Below, piece after piece: positions 7,840 to 16,382 of a DNA stretch of 52,965 nt (positions are counted from its first letter, which is position 1; each line of letters opens with the position of its first letter). The notes under the pieces are model-generated. The model did not search any database, was not told the origin of the DNA, and saw only the letters and a program-made list of their open reading frames with translations. A program made the translations under genes and the position numbers. This DNA is from Acetobacteraceae bacterium (GTDB lineage Bacteria > Pseudomonadota > Alphaproteobacteria > Acetobacterales > Acetobacteraceae), in contig JAIEOP010000351.1 in the NCBI GenBank assembly GCA_019750465.1, positions 1-52,965 on the forward strand, in the 5' to 3' direction.

Positions 7840-9438
7840 TCATCGTGACGTCGCCGCGGCGGCGGGGCGCACGTCCTGCGCCCGGGTCAGCTCGTCGGCG
7901 CGCGCTGTATGCGCGAGATTGCGCCGCATCGCCCAGATGTTGGTCTGGATGTGCAGCGGGATGATCGCGACATCCTCCATCGCCAGGCGCTGCGCGTCCT
8001 GCAGGATCTTCTCGCGCTTCGCGTCGTCCAGTTCCGACAACGCCTGCTCGATCATCCGGTCGAGCTCGGGGTTCGAGTAGCGGCCGCGGTTGGAGGCGCC
8101 CCAGCCGCGCTCGCGGTCCCAGGTGGCCGAAAGGTTGCGCAGGGGGTGCGAGCCTTCAGGGTTGGAGCCCCAGCCGACGAGGAAGGCGGAGAATTCCTGG
8201 CGCCCGGCACGCCCGATGAAGGTGGGCCAGGGCTGTGCCTCCACCGCCGTCCGCACGCCGATGCGGGTCCACATCTGGCCCACCGCCTGGATGATGCGGG
8301 AATCGTTGATGTAGCGGTCGTTCGGGCCGTTGAGCTGGATGCGGAAGCCCTGCGGATAGCCGGCCTCGGCCAGCAGCCGCCGCGCTGCATCGGGGTCGGC
8401 GCGGGGCGCCTCCAGGCCGGGGACATGGCTGTAGATGCCGGCCGGCAGGTACTGGCCGGAGGGCGTCGCCGCCCCCTCCATCACCCGGTCGACGATCGCA
8501 TGCCGGTCGATGGCAAGGGAGAGCGCCCGACGGACCCGCACGTCCTTCAGCGGGTTGCGGGGAAGCGGCTGGCCATTGTTGTCGGTGACGAAGGGCGAGG
8601 CATCGGTGCGCATGTGGTCGAGGCCGAGAAAGATGATGCGCATCCCCGTCGCCTCGCTCAGCGCGACGCGCTGGTCGCCGCGCAGCTTGGCGAGGTCGCT
8701 GGTCGGCACCTGGTCGATGAACTCGACGTCGCCGGCGAGCAGCGCCGCGGTGCGCGCCGCGTCGTTGGTGATCATGCGGTAGTTCACGCGGGCGAAGGCG
8801 GGCCGGTCGCCCCAATAGGCGTCGTTGCGCTCGAATTCGATGCGGTCGCCGTTGCGGTGGCTGACGACGCGGAACGGCCCGGTGCCGACGGCGGCACGGC
8901 CGCCGTTGAAGTCCTCCGTTGCCGCGCCCTCATGCGTCTGGCGGTCCAGGATGAAGAGGTTGGACATGTCCATCGGCATCAGCGGATAGGGCATTTCGGT
9001 GCGGAAACGGATGGTCAGCGGATCGACCACCTGCACCTCGCGGATCGGCCGCGTGTAGATGGCGAAGGAGGAGGGGCTGTTCGGCACGTTCGGGACGCGG
9101 GCGATGGTGAAGGCCACGTCGTCGGCGGTGAATTCCTGGCCGTTGTGGAAGCGTACCCCCGGCCGCAGCTTGAACTCCCACACCGTCGGCTCCACCACGC
9201 GCCATTCGGTCGCCAGACCGGGGACCATGCGCGACTGATGATCGGTATTGACCAGGCGGTCGAAGATCATGCTGGCCGCGGCATTGTTCGGCGAGAGCTG
9301 GTGGTAGTGCGGGTCGAGCGAGGTCACCGGCGCGCCGACCGCCATCGTCAGCGCGGCTTGCTGCGCCCGCGCACCGCCGGGGGCGAGCACCAGTGCCGAC
9401 AGGAGGGCGCCAGCTGCCGCGTGTGCCGTACCCGCCAT
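7840..9438 (-). CDS. Peptide/nickel-type ABC transporter substrate-binding protein (family 5)
   Basis: Periplasmic solute-binding protein of the SBP_bac_5 family, 532 residues. The Sec signal peptide runs from ATG 9438 and ends near APGGARAQ. The mature protein has the family landmarks SLDPHYHQ near the N-terminus, WEFKLRPGVRFHNGQEFTADDV, and VRRALSLAIDRHAIV. It is the first gene of the six-gene peptide operon and sets substrate specificity, which cannot be read from sequence. The in-frame extension up to 9525 lacks signal-peptide character and was excluded. Confidence 0.93.
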   Translation of the reverse strand: MAGTAHAAAGALLSALVLAPGGARAQQAALTMAVGAPVTSLDPHYHQLSPNNAAASMIFDRLVNTDHQSRMVPGLATEWRVVEPTVWEFKLRPGVRFHNGQEFTADDVAFTIARVPNVPNSPSSFAIYTRPIREVQVVDPLTIRFRTEMPYPLMPMDMSNLFILDRQTHEGAATEDFNGGRAAVGTGPFRVVSHRNGDRIEFERNDAYWGDRPAFARVNYRMITNDAARTAALLAGDVEFIDQVPTSDLAKLRGDQRVALSEATGMRIIFLGLDHMRTDASPFVTDNNGQPLPRNPLKDVRVRRALSLAIDRHAIVDRVMEGAATPSGQYLPAGIYSHVPGLEAPRADPDAARRLLAEAGYPQGFRIQLNGPNDRYINDSRIIQAVGQMWTRIGVRTAVEAQPWPTFIGRAGRQEFSAFLVGWGSNPEGSHPLRNLSATWDRERGWGASNRGRYSNPELDRMIEQALSELDDAKREKILQDAQRLAMEDVAIIPLHIQTNIWAMRRNLAHTARADELTRAQDVRPAAAATSR

Positions 9439-9549
9439 GCCAGCCCCCGATGATGTCTTCCCAGGTGCCGCCGGTGTAGCAGGCCGTCCATGCTCCCGCC
9501 AGACACCTCCGGGCGAACCGGCCACCCTGTGGATCGCCGGCGGGCTGCC

Positions 9550-10017
9550 CTATTCCTCGGTCTCGGCCGGGGCAACCGGCAGGATCGAGGTTTCCTTCAC
9601 CGTGGCGATCGCCAGCAGCGCCTCGATGCGCTGCACGCCCGGCTCGGTGCGCAGCTCCTCGTTCAGCACGGTGTCGAGCGCGGCGATGTCGGGCAGCCGC
9701 AGCTTGACCAGATAGGTCCAGCCGCCGGTGACGGCGTGGCATTCCAGCACGTCCTCGCGCTTTCGCATGGCGCGACGGAAGGCGGCATCGTCACGCCCCG
9801 GCGCAACCTGCGCGAGCACATGCACGAGCACCGGGCAGCCCACCGCGGCGGGGTCGAGATCGGCGCGCCAGCCGCGGATGACCCCGCGCTCCTCCAGCCG
9901 CTTCACCCGCTCGGCCGTGGCGGAGACGGAAAGGCCGGCGACCTTGGCCAGCTCGGCCAGCCCCGCGCTGCCGTCGAGCTGCAGCGCCACGACGATGTTG
10001 CGGTCGATCTCATCCAT
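9550..10017 (-). CDS. Lrp/AsnC family transcriptional regulator
   Basis: 155-residue feast/famine regulator. The N-terminal helix-turn-helix (LAELAKVAGLSVSATAERVKRLEERGVI) is followed by an Asp-rich linker and the RAM/Lrp effector domain with AVTGGWTYLVKLRLPD. Such proteins form octamers and sense amino acids. The gene lies between the ornithine/lysine decarboxylase and the peptide ABC operon, all on the same strand. Amino-acid- or polyamine-linked control of either neighbour is plausible but not shown. Confidence 0.93.
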   Translation of the reverse strand: MDEIDRNIVVALQLDGSAGLAELAKVAGLSVSATAERVKRLEERGVIRGWRADLDPAAVGCPVLVHVLAQVAPGRDDAAFRRAMRKREDVLECHAVTGGWTYLVKLRLPDIAALDTVLNEELRTEPGVQRIEALLAIATVKETSILPVAPAETEE

Positions 10018-10030
10018 GCCCGAAGCCTAT

Positions 10031-10051
10031 GCCCGGCGCCACGCGCCGGGC
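10031..10051 (-). terminator. GC-rich hairpin between decarboxylase and Lrp genes
   Basis: Perfect 9-bp inverted repeat (GCCCGGCGC / GCGCCGGGC) with a 3-base loop in the 47-bp gap after the decarboxylase stop. There is no T-run, so it could be a weak terminator, an mRNA-stabilising stem or a processing site that lowers Lrp expression relative to the decarboxylase. Confidence 0.4.
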
Positions 10052-10064
10052 AAGGCATCAGGAA

Positions 10065-11195
10065 TCAGACGTAGTGCTCGGCCAGCGGGCGGAAGCCGTT
10101 GAAGGCCTGGCTGGCATAGGTGGTCACGTAGGCGCCGGTCGAGAGCAGCGCCACGCGGTCCCCGGACTCCAGCGCCAGGGGCAGGCGGTAGTTGGCCTTC
10201 TCGTACAAGGTGTCGGTGCTGTCGCAGGTCGGACCCGCGATGGTGACCGGCCCCTCGGCCCCGCCGTCATGCGGGGTTGCGAAGGCGTACTTGATGGCCT
10301 CGCCCTCGGTCTCGGCCAGGCCGCCGAAGCGGCCGATATCGAGATAGACCCAGCGCACCGGATCGTCCTTCGCCTTGCGCGAGACCAGCACGACCTCGGC
10401 CGAGACCACGCCCGCGTCGCCGACGATGAAGCGGCCCGGCTCCACCACGATCTCCGGCAGCGCATTGCCGAAATGCTGCGCCATGGCGCCCATGATGGCA
10501 TGCGCGAAGTCGTCGATCTCGGGCACCTCCTGGCGGTAGCGCACCGGGTAGCCGCCGCCGAGGTTGACCATGCGCAGCTTCACGCCCGCCTCGGCCAGGT
10601 CGGTGAACAGCATCGCCACGCGCGCGATCGCGGCCTCGTAGGCGACGGTCCTGGTCTGCTGGCTGCCGACATGGAAGGAGATGCCGAAGGGGTCGAGGCC
10701 GAGTTCGCCGGCCATCACCATCAGCTCCTTCGCCATCTCGACCTCGCAGCCGAACTTGCGGCTGAGCGGCCACTCGGCGCCCTCGTTCGGCACCAGGATG
10801 CGGCAATAGACCCTGGCGCCCGGCGCGGCGCGGGCGAGCTTGCGCAGCTCCGCCTCCGAATCGAAGGCAAACATGCGCACGCCCTGGGCGTAGGCCGCCG
10901 CGATGGCGCGCTCCTTCTTCACCGTGTTGCCGAAGGAGATCGCCCCCGGCCGCGCGCCGGCGGCGAGGCAGGCCTCGACCTCCTCGAGCGAGGCGGCATC
11001 GAAGAAGGAGCCGAGCCCGACGAGCCGGTCGAGGATCGGTGCCGCGGGATTGGCTTTCACTGCATAGTAGATGCGCGCAAGCGGCATCGCCGCCTGCAGC
11101 CTGCGGAAATTCGTCTCGACGCGGTCGAGGTCGAGGATGAGGCAGGGCGTCGCCGGCGCGACGTCATGCAGGAACTGCGCGACCTTCGGGGTCAT
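10065..11195 (-). CDS. Ornithine/lysine decarboxylase, PLP fold type III
   Basis: Decarboxylates ornithine (and in some alphaproteobacteria lysine) to putrescine or cadaverine, the entry to polyamine synthesis. The PLP lysine is K47 in YYAVKANP; HVGSQ, NLGGGYP and the catalytic-cysteine motif GPTCDSTDTL follow. The length of 376 residues fits the eukaryotic-like group IV enzymes rather than the 700-residue E. coli SpeC/SpeF. The start ATG 11195 has a strong GAAGGAGG 5-6 bp upstream. A long structured leader precedes it. Whether it is a dedicated ODC or a dual L/ODC cannot be settled here. Confidence 0.93.
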   Translation of the reverse strand: MTPKVAQFLHDVAPATPCLILDLDRVETNFRRLQAAMPLARIYYAVKANPAAPILDRLVGLGSFFDAASLEEVEACLAAGARPGAISFGNTVKKERAIAAAYAQGVRMFAFDSEAELRKLARAAPGARVYCRILVPNEGAEWPLSRKFGCEVEMAKELMVMAGELGLDPFGISFHVGSQQTRTVAYEAAIARVAMLFTDLAEAGVKLRMVNLGGGYPVRYRQEVPEIDDFAHAIMGAMAQHFGNALPEIVVEPGRFIVGDAGVVSAEVVLVSRKAKDDPVRWVYLDIGRFGGLAETEGEAIKYAFATPHDGGAEGPVTIAGPTCDSTDTLYEKANYRLPLALESGDRVALLSTGAYVTTYASQAFNGFRPLAEHYV

Positions 11196-11261
11196 CGCAC
11201 CCTCCTTCACAATCGGAAGGACCGCACCCTGCCTGCACGGCAGTCGGGCGGCGGCCCCAAG

Positions 11262-11400
11262 TTGACGGAACGGTCGAACGAACCGGCGACCAGATGAGCC
11301 GCCCGGAGCATTCCCGTGAGGGAACCAGCCGGACGGGGTTGCCAGAACGCTTGACGTCGTTGCGTAAACCTTGCGCCGCGGTGATCCGGTGGGCGGCGCC
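11262..11400 (-). ncRNA. Candidate speF-type leader RNA of the decarboxylase gene
   Basis: The 450 bp upstream of the decarboxylase hold no gene but several hairpins on the coding strand. In transcript order these are: a 7-bp GCGCCGC/GCGGCGC stem (11373-11399), a 5-bp TTCCC/GGGAA stem (11311-11324), and a CCGGGCG/CGCCGG stem (11283-11306) around a CTCATCTGG loop. A last stem (CGGT/ACCG, 11271-11285) competes with the 3' arm of the previous one. A conserved speF motif upstream of group IV decarboxylase genes is known in alphaproteobacteria. From memory, the GGCTCATCTGGTCGCCGG segment and the preceding hairpin resemble it. No covariance search was possible and the exact 5' limit is uncertain. 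Confidence 0.55.
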
Positions 11401-11647
11401 TTGATGGAGGGGCGCCTGGATTCCGTGGGCCTGGGGCCAGAGGCACGTGCGTACTGCGTCTGAGGGCGCGTATAGGCCCCAGGGGCGCGCATGGAAAGGG
11501 GAAAATCGGGTCCGGCCGCAATTTTTTCCCGGAACCCGGCGAGGTCGCCGGAAACTCCTCCAGACCGTCCCGCGAAGGTCCGGGTGATCCGCCGGCCGGC
11601 ACATGGATCGACCGGGATTACAACGGCGGCGCCGGGCAGGCCGGTGG
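11401..11647. other. Gene-free stretch upstream of the decarboxylase leader
   Basis: About 250 bp between the leader and the soxZ stop. No convincing ORF was found. A TATACG at about 11469-11474 on the minus strand with a poor -35 (TTTCCA) 17 bp away could be the decarboxylase promoter, but this is weak. Any terminator of the sox genes would also lie here; no clear hairpin with T-run was seen. Confidence 0.4.
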
Positions 11648-11980
11648 CTAGGTGACCGTCACCCGCGCCGTGGCCCGCGCTGTCCGGCCACGCTCGTCGA
11701 ACCAGGTGAATTCGAACTCGCTGGTCCGCTCGATGCGCACGAAGAGCACATGGTACGGGTTAGCCGCCGTGCCGTTGCCGAGATCGGCGGCGAACACCGT
11801 CCCGCCGTTCATCCGCACCGTCATCCATGCCAGCATGTCGCGCGGCACCGCGTCCGGCACGCGGCCGCGGATGCCGCTTTCCATGGGATGCTCGATCAGC
11901 GTACGGATCTCGATGACCTCGCCGGCACGGGCCTGGCGGGGGATCCGGATGCGCGGCTGCGCGAGCGGAGTGCCGCTCAT
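11648..11980 (-). CDS. soxZ: Thiosulfate oxidation carrier subunit SoxZ
   Basis: Periplasmic partner of SoxY, 110 residues. It shows the SoxZ immunoglobulin-like fold sequence: RIPRQARAGEVIEIRTLIEHPMESG at the start, FAADLGNGTAANPYHVLFVR in the middle and a FTWFDERGRTARA C-terminus. It has no signal peptide of its own, as usual, and is thought to be exported in complex with SoxY. The start ATG 11980 overlaps the soxY stop by 4 bp (ATGA). Confidence 0.95.
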   Translation of the reverse strand: MSGTPLAQPRIRIPRQARAGEVIEIRTLIEHPMESGIRGRVPDAVPRDMLAWMTVRMNGGTVFAADLGNGTAANPYHVLFVRIERTSEFEFTWFDERGRTARATARVTVT

Positions 11981-12417
11981 CCGAGGCAACCTCCGGTGGC
12001 GACGCGGGTCTCGGCCGCGGCGCGCCGGACGCGCCCGTCCGAGAGCACGGCGATCGCCACCACCTGCTGGTCCTCGGCCAGGCGGATGCGGGTCTGCACC
12101 TCGGCGCGGGCCAGGGCGGGCGAGAGGTGGAAGCTGGCGAGGCCCGGCGTCGGGTTGCGCGTGGCGAAGAGGTGGATCGCCACCACGTGGTCCGCTGCCG
12201 TCATCGGGCTCTCCACCGTGACGGCGAGCGGCACCTGCGCGCCGTTCTCCGCCAGGGCGGGCAGGCGCAGCGCCATGCCGCCCTCCTCCACCGCCCGCCC
12301 CCCGGCGATGGCGGCGATCGCCGCCTGCATGGACGCTGCATCCTGCGCCAGCGCCGCCCCGGCCGGCAGCGCGACGAGGCCGAGCAGCACGGCGCGCCGC
12401 GGCGCCGCGGCGTTCAT
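11977..12417 (-). CDS. soxY: Sulfur carrier protein SoxY
   Basis: Periplasmic carrier, 146 residues, that in known Sox systems binds sulfur intermediates on a C-terminal cysteine. The N-terminus has a signal peptide with two arginines (APRRAVLLGLVALPAG) and a cleavage region near AALAQ. The C-terminus is TGGCLG with the Cys at residue 144; the canonical tail is GGCGG, so this one lacks the flexible double glycine after the Cys. ATGA couples it to both fccB upstream and soxZ downstream. Most of the Sox partners (soxAX, soxB, soxCD) are absent from the window. Confidence 0.93.
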   Translation of the reverse strand: MNAAAPRRAVLLGLVALPAGAALAQDAASMQAAIAAIAGGRAVEEGGMALRLPALAENGAQVPLAVTVESPMTAADHVVAIHLFATRNPTPGLASFHLSPALARAEVQTRIRLAEDQQVVAIAVLSDGRVRRAAAETRVATGGCLG

Positions 12418-13691
12418 CCGAACATGTCCCGCGTGATGGAGGCATACCAGGCATCGGCGTACTGCGCCTCCAGCCGCCGCTGGTCGGGCAGGTCGCCACG
12501 CGGCGAGACGCCGCCGGAGTTCGGCACCTCGACGAAGGTGTTGTTCGGGCCGGGACGGAAGATGCCGACGACGGAGATGCCGTAATCCTCCCCGACATGG
12601 GAGTAGCAGGTGTTGAAGTACACGGCCTCCGGCGGCGCCTGCCCGCGCAGCGCGGCAACGGCGCTGGCCACTGCCTGCTTCGAGGTGGTGTTCGCCACGT
12701 AGCCGGATTTCGGCATGGGCGCGCCGTTGTTGGCATCGCCCACGATGTGGATGTCGGGGGCGACGACCGAGGCGAAGGTCGCCGTGTTCACCCGCGCCCA
12801 GCCGCTGGGCTCCGCCAGGTCGCTCGCCGTGACGATGCGCGCCGCCGATTGCGGCGGGATGACGTTGGCGACGTCGACCTTGTGCCGCACGCCGAATTCG
12901 CTCTCCAGCACGCGGTCCCGCGGATCGACGCGCACGACCTTGCCGTCGCGGTTGCCGGGCACCCACTCGACCATCTCGCCATAGAGCGCCTTCCAGCCGT
13001 CCTGGAACAGGCCCTGCTTGCTGAAGGCCTGCTTCGCATCCAGCGCCAGGATCTTGGAGCGCGGCTTGTGGCGCTTCAGGTAGGCCGCGACCATGCTGAT
13101 GCGTTCGTAGGGGCCGGGCGGGCAGCGGAAGGGGTTGTCGGGGATCGCGAAGCCGACCGTGCCGCCATCCGGCATGGCTTCCAGCTGGCGGCGCAGCAGC
13201 AGGGTCTGGCTGCCATCGCCGGGCACCCAGGCGTGCGGCATCATCTCCGCCGCGGCCTCGTCATAGCCGTCCAGCGCGCCCCAGCGGATGGCGATGCCGG
13301 GGGCGAGGATCAGCTTGTCATAGGGCAGGATCTGGCCGCCGCGCAGGCGCACGCGCTTCGCGGGCGCGTCGATCGCCTCCGCCCAGTCGTGCACGACCGT
13401 GACGCCGCGGGCGCGCAGCCCGTCGTAGGAATGCGTGATGTCGCCGATCCCGCGGAAGCCGCCCAGCAGCAGGTTGCCATAGGGGCAGGTGACGAAGCGG
13501 GTCAGCGGCTCCACCAGCGTGACCTGGATCTCGGGATGGGCGAGGCGGGCATAGCGCGCGGCGGAGGCGCCGCCGAAGCCGCCGCCGATGACGAGCAGAC
13601 GTGCCGTCCCCTGCGCGCGCGGCGCGGCGGGCGCGGCGAGGAGCAGGGCGGCACCGCCGGCAACGGCGGCGCGGCGGGTGAGTCGGGTCAT
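12414..13691 (-). CDS. Flavocytochrome c sulfide dehydrogenase flavoprotein (FccB/SoxF)
   Basis: Periplasmic FAD enzyme, 425 residues, that oxidises sulfide and passes electrons to a small cytochrome c. A Tat signal (TRRAAVAGG) precedes the dinucleotide motif VIGGGFGG at residues 34-41. C69 in RFVTCPYGN matches the cysteine that holds FAD covalently in FccB. FRCPPGPYER and FNTCYSHVGEDYG carry the two further family cysteines, and DIHIVGDA is the C-terminal FAD motif. The cytochrome gene lies just upstream (11-bp gap) and soxY overlaps downstream. Confidence 0.93.
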   Translation of the reverse strand: MTRLTRRAAVAGGAALLLAAPAAPRAQGTARLLVIGGGFGGASAARYARLAHPEIQVTLVEPLTRFVTCPYGNLLLGGFRGIGDITHSYDGLRARGVTVVHDWAEAIDAPAKRVRLRGGQILPYDKLILAPGIAIRWGALDGYDEAAAEMMPHAWVPGDGSQTLLLRRQLEAMPDGGTVGFAIPDNPFRCPPGPYERISMVAAYLKRHKPRSKILALDAKQAFSKQGLFQDGWKALYGEMVEWVPGNRDGKVVRVDPRDRVLESEFGVRHKVDVANVIPPQSAARIVTASDLAEPSGWARVNTATFASVVAPDIHIVGDANNGAPMPKSGYVANTTSKQAVASAVAALRGQAPPEAVYFNTCYSHVGEDYGISVVGIFRPGPNNTFVEVPNSGGVSPRGDLPDQRRLEAQYADAWYASITRDMFG

Positions 13692-13702
13692 GGCGGCCTC
13701 CC

Positions 13703-14017
13703 TCAGCGCGGCTGCGTGGCGAAGAAGGCCGCGACGGCAGCGATCTCCGCATCGGTGTAGCCACGGGCGATGCGGCCCATGATGGTGCCGGGGCGTTCAT
13801 TGGCGCGGAACGCCTTGAGCACGGCTTCGGTCCCGGCAGCGGGGCGCCCCGCGATGCCGGGGATGGCATCCTGGCCCTCGCCGTTCGGCCCGTGGCAGCC
13901 GAGGCAGCCCTGGGCGGCCAGCGAAGCCGCGGCGCCCTGTGCTGCGGCGGGGGCTACGCCGCCTGCCAGCACGGCAGCGGCCAGCGCCATGCCCATCCTG
14001 ATGTGCCGTGCCATCAT
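13703..14017 (-). CDS. Monohaem cytochrome c (FccA/SoxE-like electron acceptor)
   Basis: Exported class I cytochrome c, 104 residues. A signal peptide ends near GGVAPAAAQ, a single CLGCH haem site lies at about residues 38-42, and GTIMGRIA supplies a likely Met ligand. It precedes fccB by 11 bp, so it probably accepts electrons from the flavoprotein. Allochromatium FccA has two haems; this short form has one. The start at 14017 (ATG ATG) is chosen because a purine-rich GGGGAGA lies upstream; ATG 14038 is the alternative. Confidence 0.9.
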   Translation of the reverse strand: MMARHIRMGMALAAAVLAGGVAPAAAQGAAASLAAQGCLGCHGPNGEGQDAIPGIAGRPAAGTEAVLKAFRANERPGTIMGRIARGYTDAEIAAVAAFFATQPR

Positions 14018-14252
14018 GCCCGTCTCCCCAGCCAGCATGAGCCGCCATTTCAATCGGGCCCGCCGCGATCGAGTGTCGGCCGCGTTCGCCGCACGTCGCA
14101 GTGAACAAGCAGGCCACTGAAGACAATGGCCGGTGGCCCGGGAAGGAAGTCGCCGCACCGGCAGCGAACGTCGGAAGAGGGACACTAGGCGGCGATGACC
14201 GGTCCCGCAACCAAAACCCACAAACCAGTTCGTATTCCACGGCCCGGCATCG
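14018..14252. other. Intergenic region between YeeE and the cytochrome c gene
   Basis: 235 bp without a plausible gene. It likely carries the promoter of the cytochrome-fccB-soxYZ unit on the minus strand. No clear palindrome of a sulfide-responsive ArsR-type operator was found by eye. Confidence 0.4.
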
Positions 14253-15488
14253 CTATGCGAGCAGCCCGAACAGCGGCCGCAGCCGCAGCCCCACCCAGTT
14301 CCCCAGCAGCGCCGGCCCGATCCAGGCCCAGCCATGCAGGCTGCCGGAGGCGATGCCGGAGGAATACGCGCTGACGTTGCAGCCGACGTTGCAGCCGAAG
14401 GCCAGCATGGCCCCCACGCCCAGCAGCAGCCCGCCGAGCACCGAGGCAAGGGCCGCGCGCAGCCCGATCCGCCAGTCCGGCGCGAAGCGTCCTGCCAGCC
14501 CCGCCGCCAGCAGCGCACCGGCGATCAGGCCGAGATCCATGACCGTGATGCGGTCCGAGGCCAGTGGGCGCAGCAGGGGTTCGGCGCGGGTCGGCTCCTC
14601 CCAATACGGCCAGAAGACCGGGTCGTCCCAGCCGAGCCGCTCCACCGCCAGCGAGCCCCAGAGCGGGAAGGCCGCGGTGATGCCCCAGGGCCGGCCGGCC
14701 AGTGCGAGCGTGGCGAGGTTGAGCAGCGCCAGCCCCAATGCCCCCCAGGCCAGCGGCCACGGGCCCGTCAGCAGCACTTTTGCCCATCCGCTCGGACCGT
14801 GCGGCGGCGTGACCGGTTCCACGGCGCCGTGCCGCCGCTGCTCCCAGGCGGCCGAGCCCCACCAGACCAGCGCGAAGATCGTCAGCGCCAGCGCGACCGC
14901 CGGCCCGGGGCCGAGCGTGCCGGGCAGCGAGATCGGCGGCAGTGCCGGCAAGCCCTGCCAGAGCTCCGCCTGCCAGGCGGCCAGCGTCGCGCCGGCGACG
15001 AAGCAGGCCAGGGTCAGCAGGTTGCGCACCCCGCCGCCGCCCACGCTGTACAGCGTGCCGGAGGCGCAGCCGCCGCCGAGCTGCATGCCGATGCCGAAGA
15101 GGAAGGCGCCAAGGACAACGCCCAATCCCAGCGGGCCCAATCCCAGCGGAAAGACGAAGCCGCGCACCGGCAGGCCGAACAGCTCGCCCGCCGCGATCGC
15201 CGGCTGCATCAGCAGCACCGCGACGCCCTGCATGAGCATCTGCGCGCGCAGCCCGGCGCCGCGGCCCTGCGCGAGGAACGCCCGGAAGGCCGCGGCAAAG
15301 CCGAAGCTCGCGTGGTACAGCACAAGGCCGAGCGCGGCGCCAACCAGCCATAGGGCGCCGTGGCGCCAGCCCTGCTCCGCACCCAGCCGGAGCGCGCCGG
15401 CCGCCAGCAGCGGCAGAGCGCCGCCGGCGACGCGCGGCTGAACCGCACCGCCGCCAGACCTGCCGGGCGCGATCGCAACCGTCGTCAT
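14253..15488 (-). CDS. YeeE/YedE family sulfur transporter
   Basis: Polytopic inner-membrane protein, 411 residues, with two repeated halves. The family's cysteine motifs are present: GGGCASGTLYS near residue 150 and AFGCNVGCNVS near residue 373. In characterised YeeE (TsuA) such cysteines relay thiosulfate across the membrane. It lies upstream of the cytochrome-fccB-soxYZ genes and downstream of thiG on the same strand. Uptake of thiosulfate or another sulfane species is therefore likely, feeding either cysteine/thiamine synthesis or the adjacent oxidation set. The start ATG 15488 gives a short cytosolic N-terminus. Confidence 0.9.
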   Translation of the reverse strand: MTTVAIAPGRSGGGAVQPRVAGGALPLLAAGALRLGAEQGWRHGALWLVGAALGLVLYHASFGFAAAFRAFLAQGRGAGLRAQMLMQGVAVLLMQPAIAAGELFGLPVRGFVFPLGLGPLGLGVVLGAFLFGIGMQLGGGCASGTLYSVGGGGVRNLLTLACFVAGATLAAWQAELWQGLPALPPISLPGTLGPGPAVALALTIFALVWWGSAAWEQRRHGAVEPVTPPHGPSGWAKVLLTGPWPLAWGALGLALLNLATLALAGRPWGITAAFPLWGSLAVERLGWDDPVFWPYWEEPTRAEPLLRPLASDRITVMDLGLIAGALLAAGLAGRFAPDWRIGLRAALASVLGGLLLGVGAMLAFGCNVGCNVSAYSSGIASGSLHGWAWIGPALLGNWVGLRLRPLFGLLA

Positions 15489-15559
15489 CCGCCCCTGCCC
15501 CAGGCCCGCCGATGCGCCGGCATCTGCGCAGCGGAACGGTCCGGCGCAAGGGCGGCGGG

Positions 15560-16375
15560 TCAGGTCCGGTGGATCAGCCCCGCATGCAGCGGGCTCGATG
15601 GATCGGCGGCGTATTGCCGCGGCATGCGGCCGGCCAGCCAGGCCAGCCGCCCGGCCTCCACCGCCGCCTTCATGGCCCGCGCCATGGTCACCGGGTCCCG
15701 CGCGTGGGCGATGGCGCTGTTCATCAGCACCGCGTCGCAGCCGAGCTCCATGGCGATGGCGGCGTCGCTGGCCGTGCCGACGCCGGCATCCACCAGCACC
15801 GGCACCTTGGCCTGCTCGACGATGGCGCGGATCATCACGGGGTTCTGGATGCCGAGGCCGGAGCCGATCGGCGCGCCGAGCGGCATGACGGCGACACAGC
15901 CCATCTCCTCCAGGCGCTTCGCGGCGATCGGGTCGTCGGAGCAATAGACCATCACCTGGAAGCCGTCCTTCAGCAGCGCCTCGGCGGCCTCGAAGGTGGC
16001 GCGCATGTCGGGGTAGAGGAAGGGTGGCGGACCCAGCACCTCCAGCTTCACGAGGTTCCACCCGCCCGCCTCGCGGGCCAGGCGCAGGGTGCGCACGGCG
16101 TCCTGCGCGGTGAAGCAGCCGGCGGTGTTGGGCAGGTAGGTGTAGCGCCCTGGATCGACGAAATCCTGCAGCATCGGCGCCTTCGGGTCGGCGAGGTTCA
16201 CCCGCCGGACGGCGACCGTCACGATTTCCGCCCCCGAGGCGGCGATCGCGCGCCCGGTCTCCTCCAGGTCCTTGTAGCGGCCGGTGCCGACGATCAGGCG
16301 GGAGCGGAAGCGCAGCCCCGCGACCTCCCAGGAATCGTCGTCCGTGGCCGCGGTGGTCGTCGGGATGCCATCCAT
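15560..16375 (-). CDS. thiG: Thiazole synthase ThiG
   Basis: Forms the thiazole phosphate of thiamine from deoxyxylulose 5-phosphate, dehydroglycine and ThiS-thiocarboxylate. It is a TIM-barrel protein of 271 residues. The Schiff-base lysine is K110 in [11 protein letters not shown], and the phosphate-binding end [15 protein letters not shown] followed by [12 protein letters not shown] matches the family. The start ATG 16375 is 7 bp after the thiS stop. The thiamine operon partners thiO, thiC and thiE are not adjacent; thiD lies 31 kb away. Confidence 0.95.
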   Translation of the reverse strand: MDGIPTTTAATDDDSWEVAGLRFRSRLIVGTGRYKDLEETGRAIAASGAEIVTVAVRRVNLADPKAPMLQDFVDPGRYTYLPNTAGCFTAQDAVRTLRLAREAGGWNLVKLEVLGPPPFLYPDMRATFEAAEALLKDGFQVMVYCSDDPIAAKRLEEMGCVAVMPLGAPIGSGLGIQNPVMIRAIVEQAKVPVLVDAGVGTASDAAIAMELGCDAVLMNSAIAHARDPVTMARAMKAAVEAGRLAWLAGRMPRQYAADPSSPLHAGLIHRT

Positions 16376-16382
16376 GATGGGC

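Noticed and set aside
7909-9453. 514-codon open frame antisense to the peptide-binding protein gene
   Set aside because: His/Arg/Asp-rich low-complexity translation with no family features; it is the mirror of GC-biased codons in the real gene. The same applies to many other long antisense frames, such as 17133-18980 and 30822-32573.
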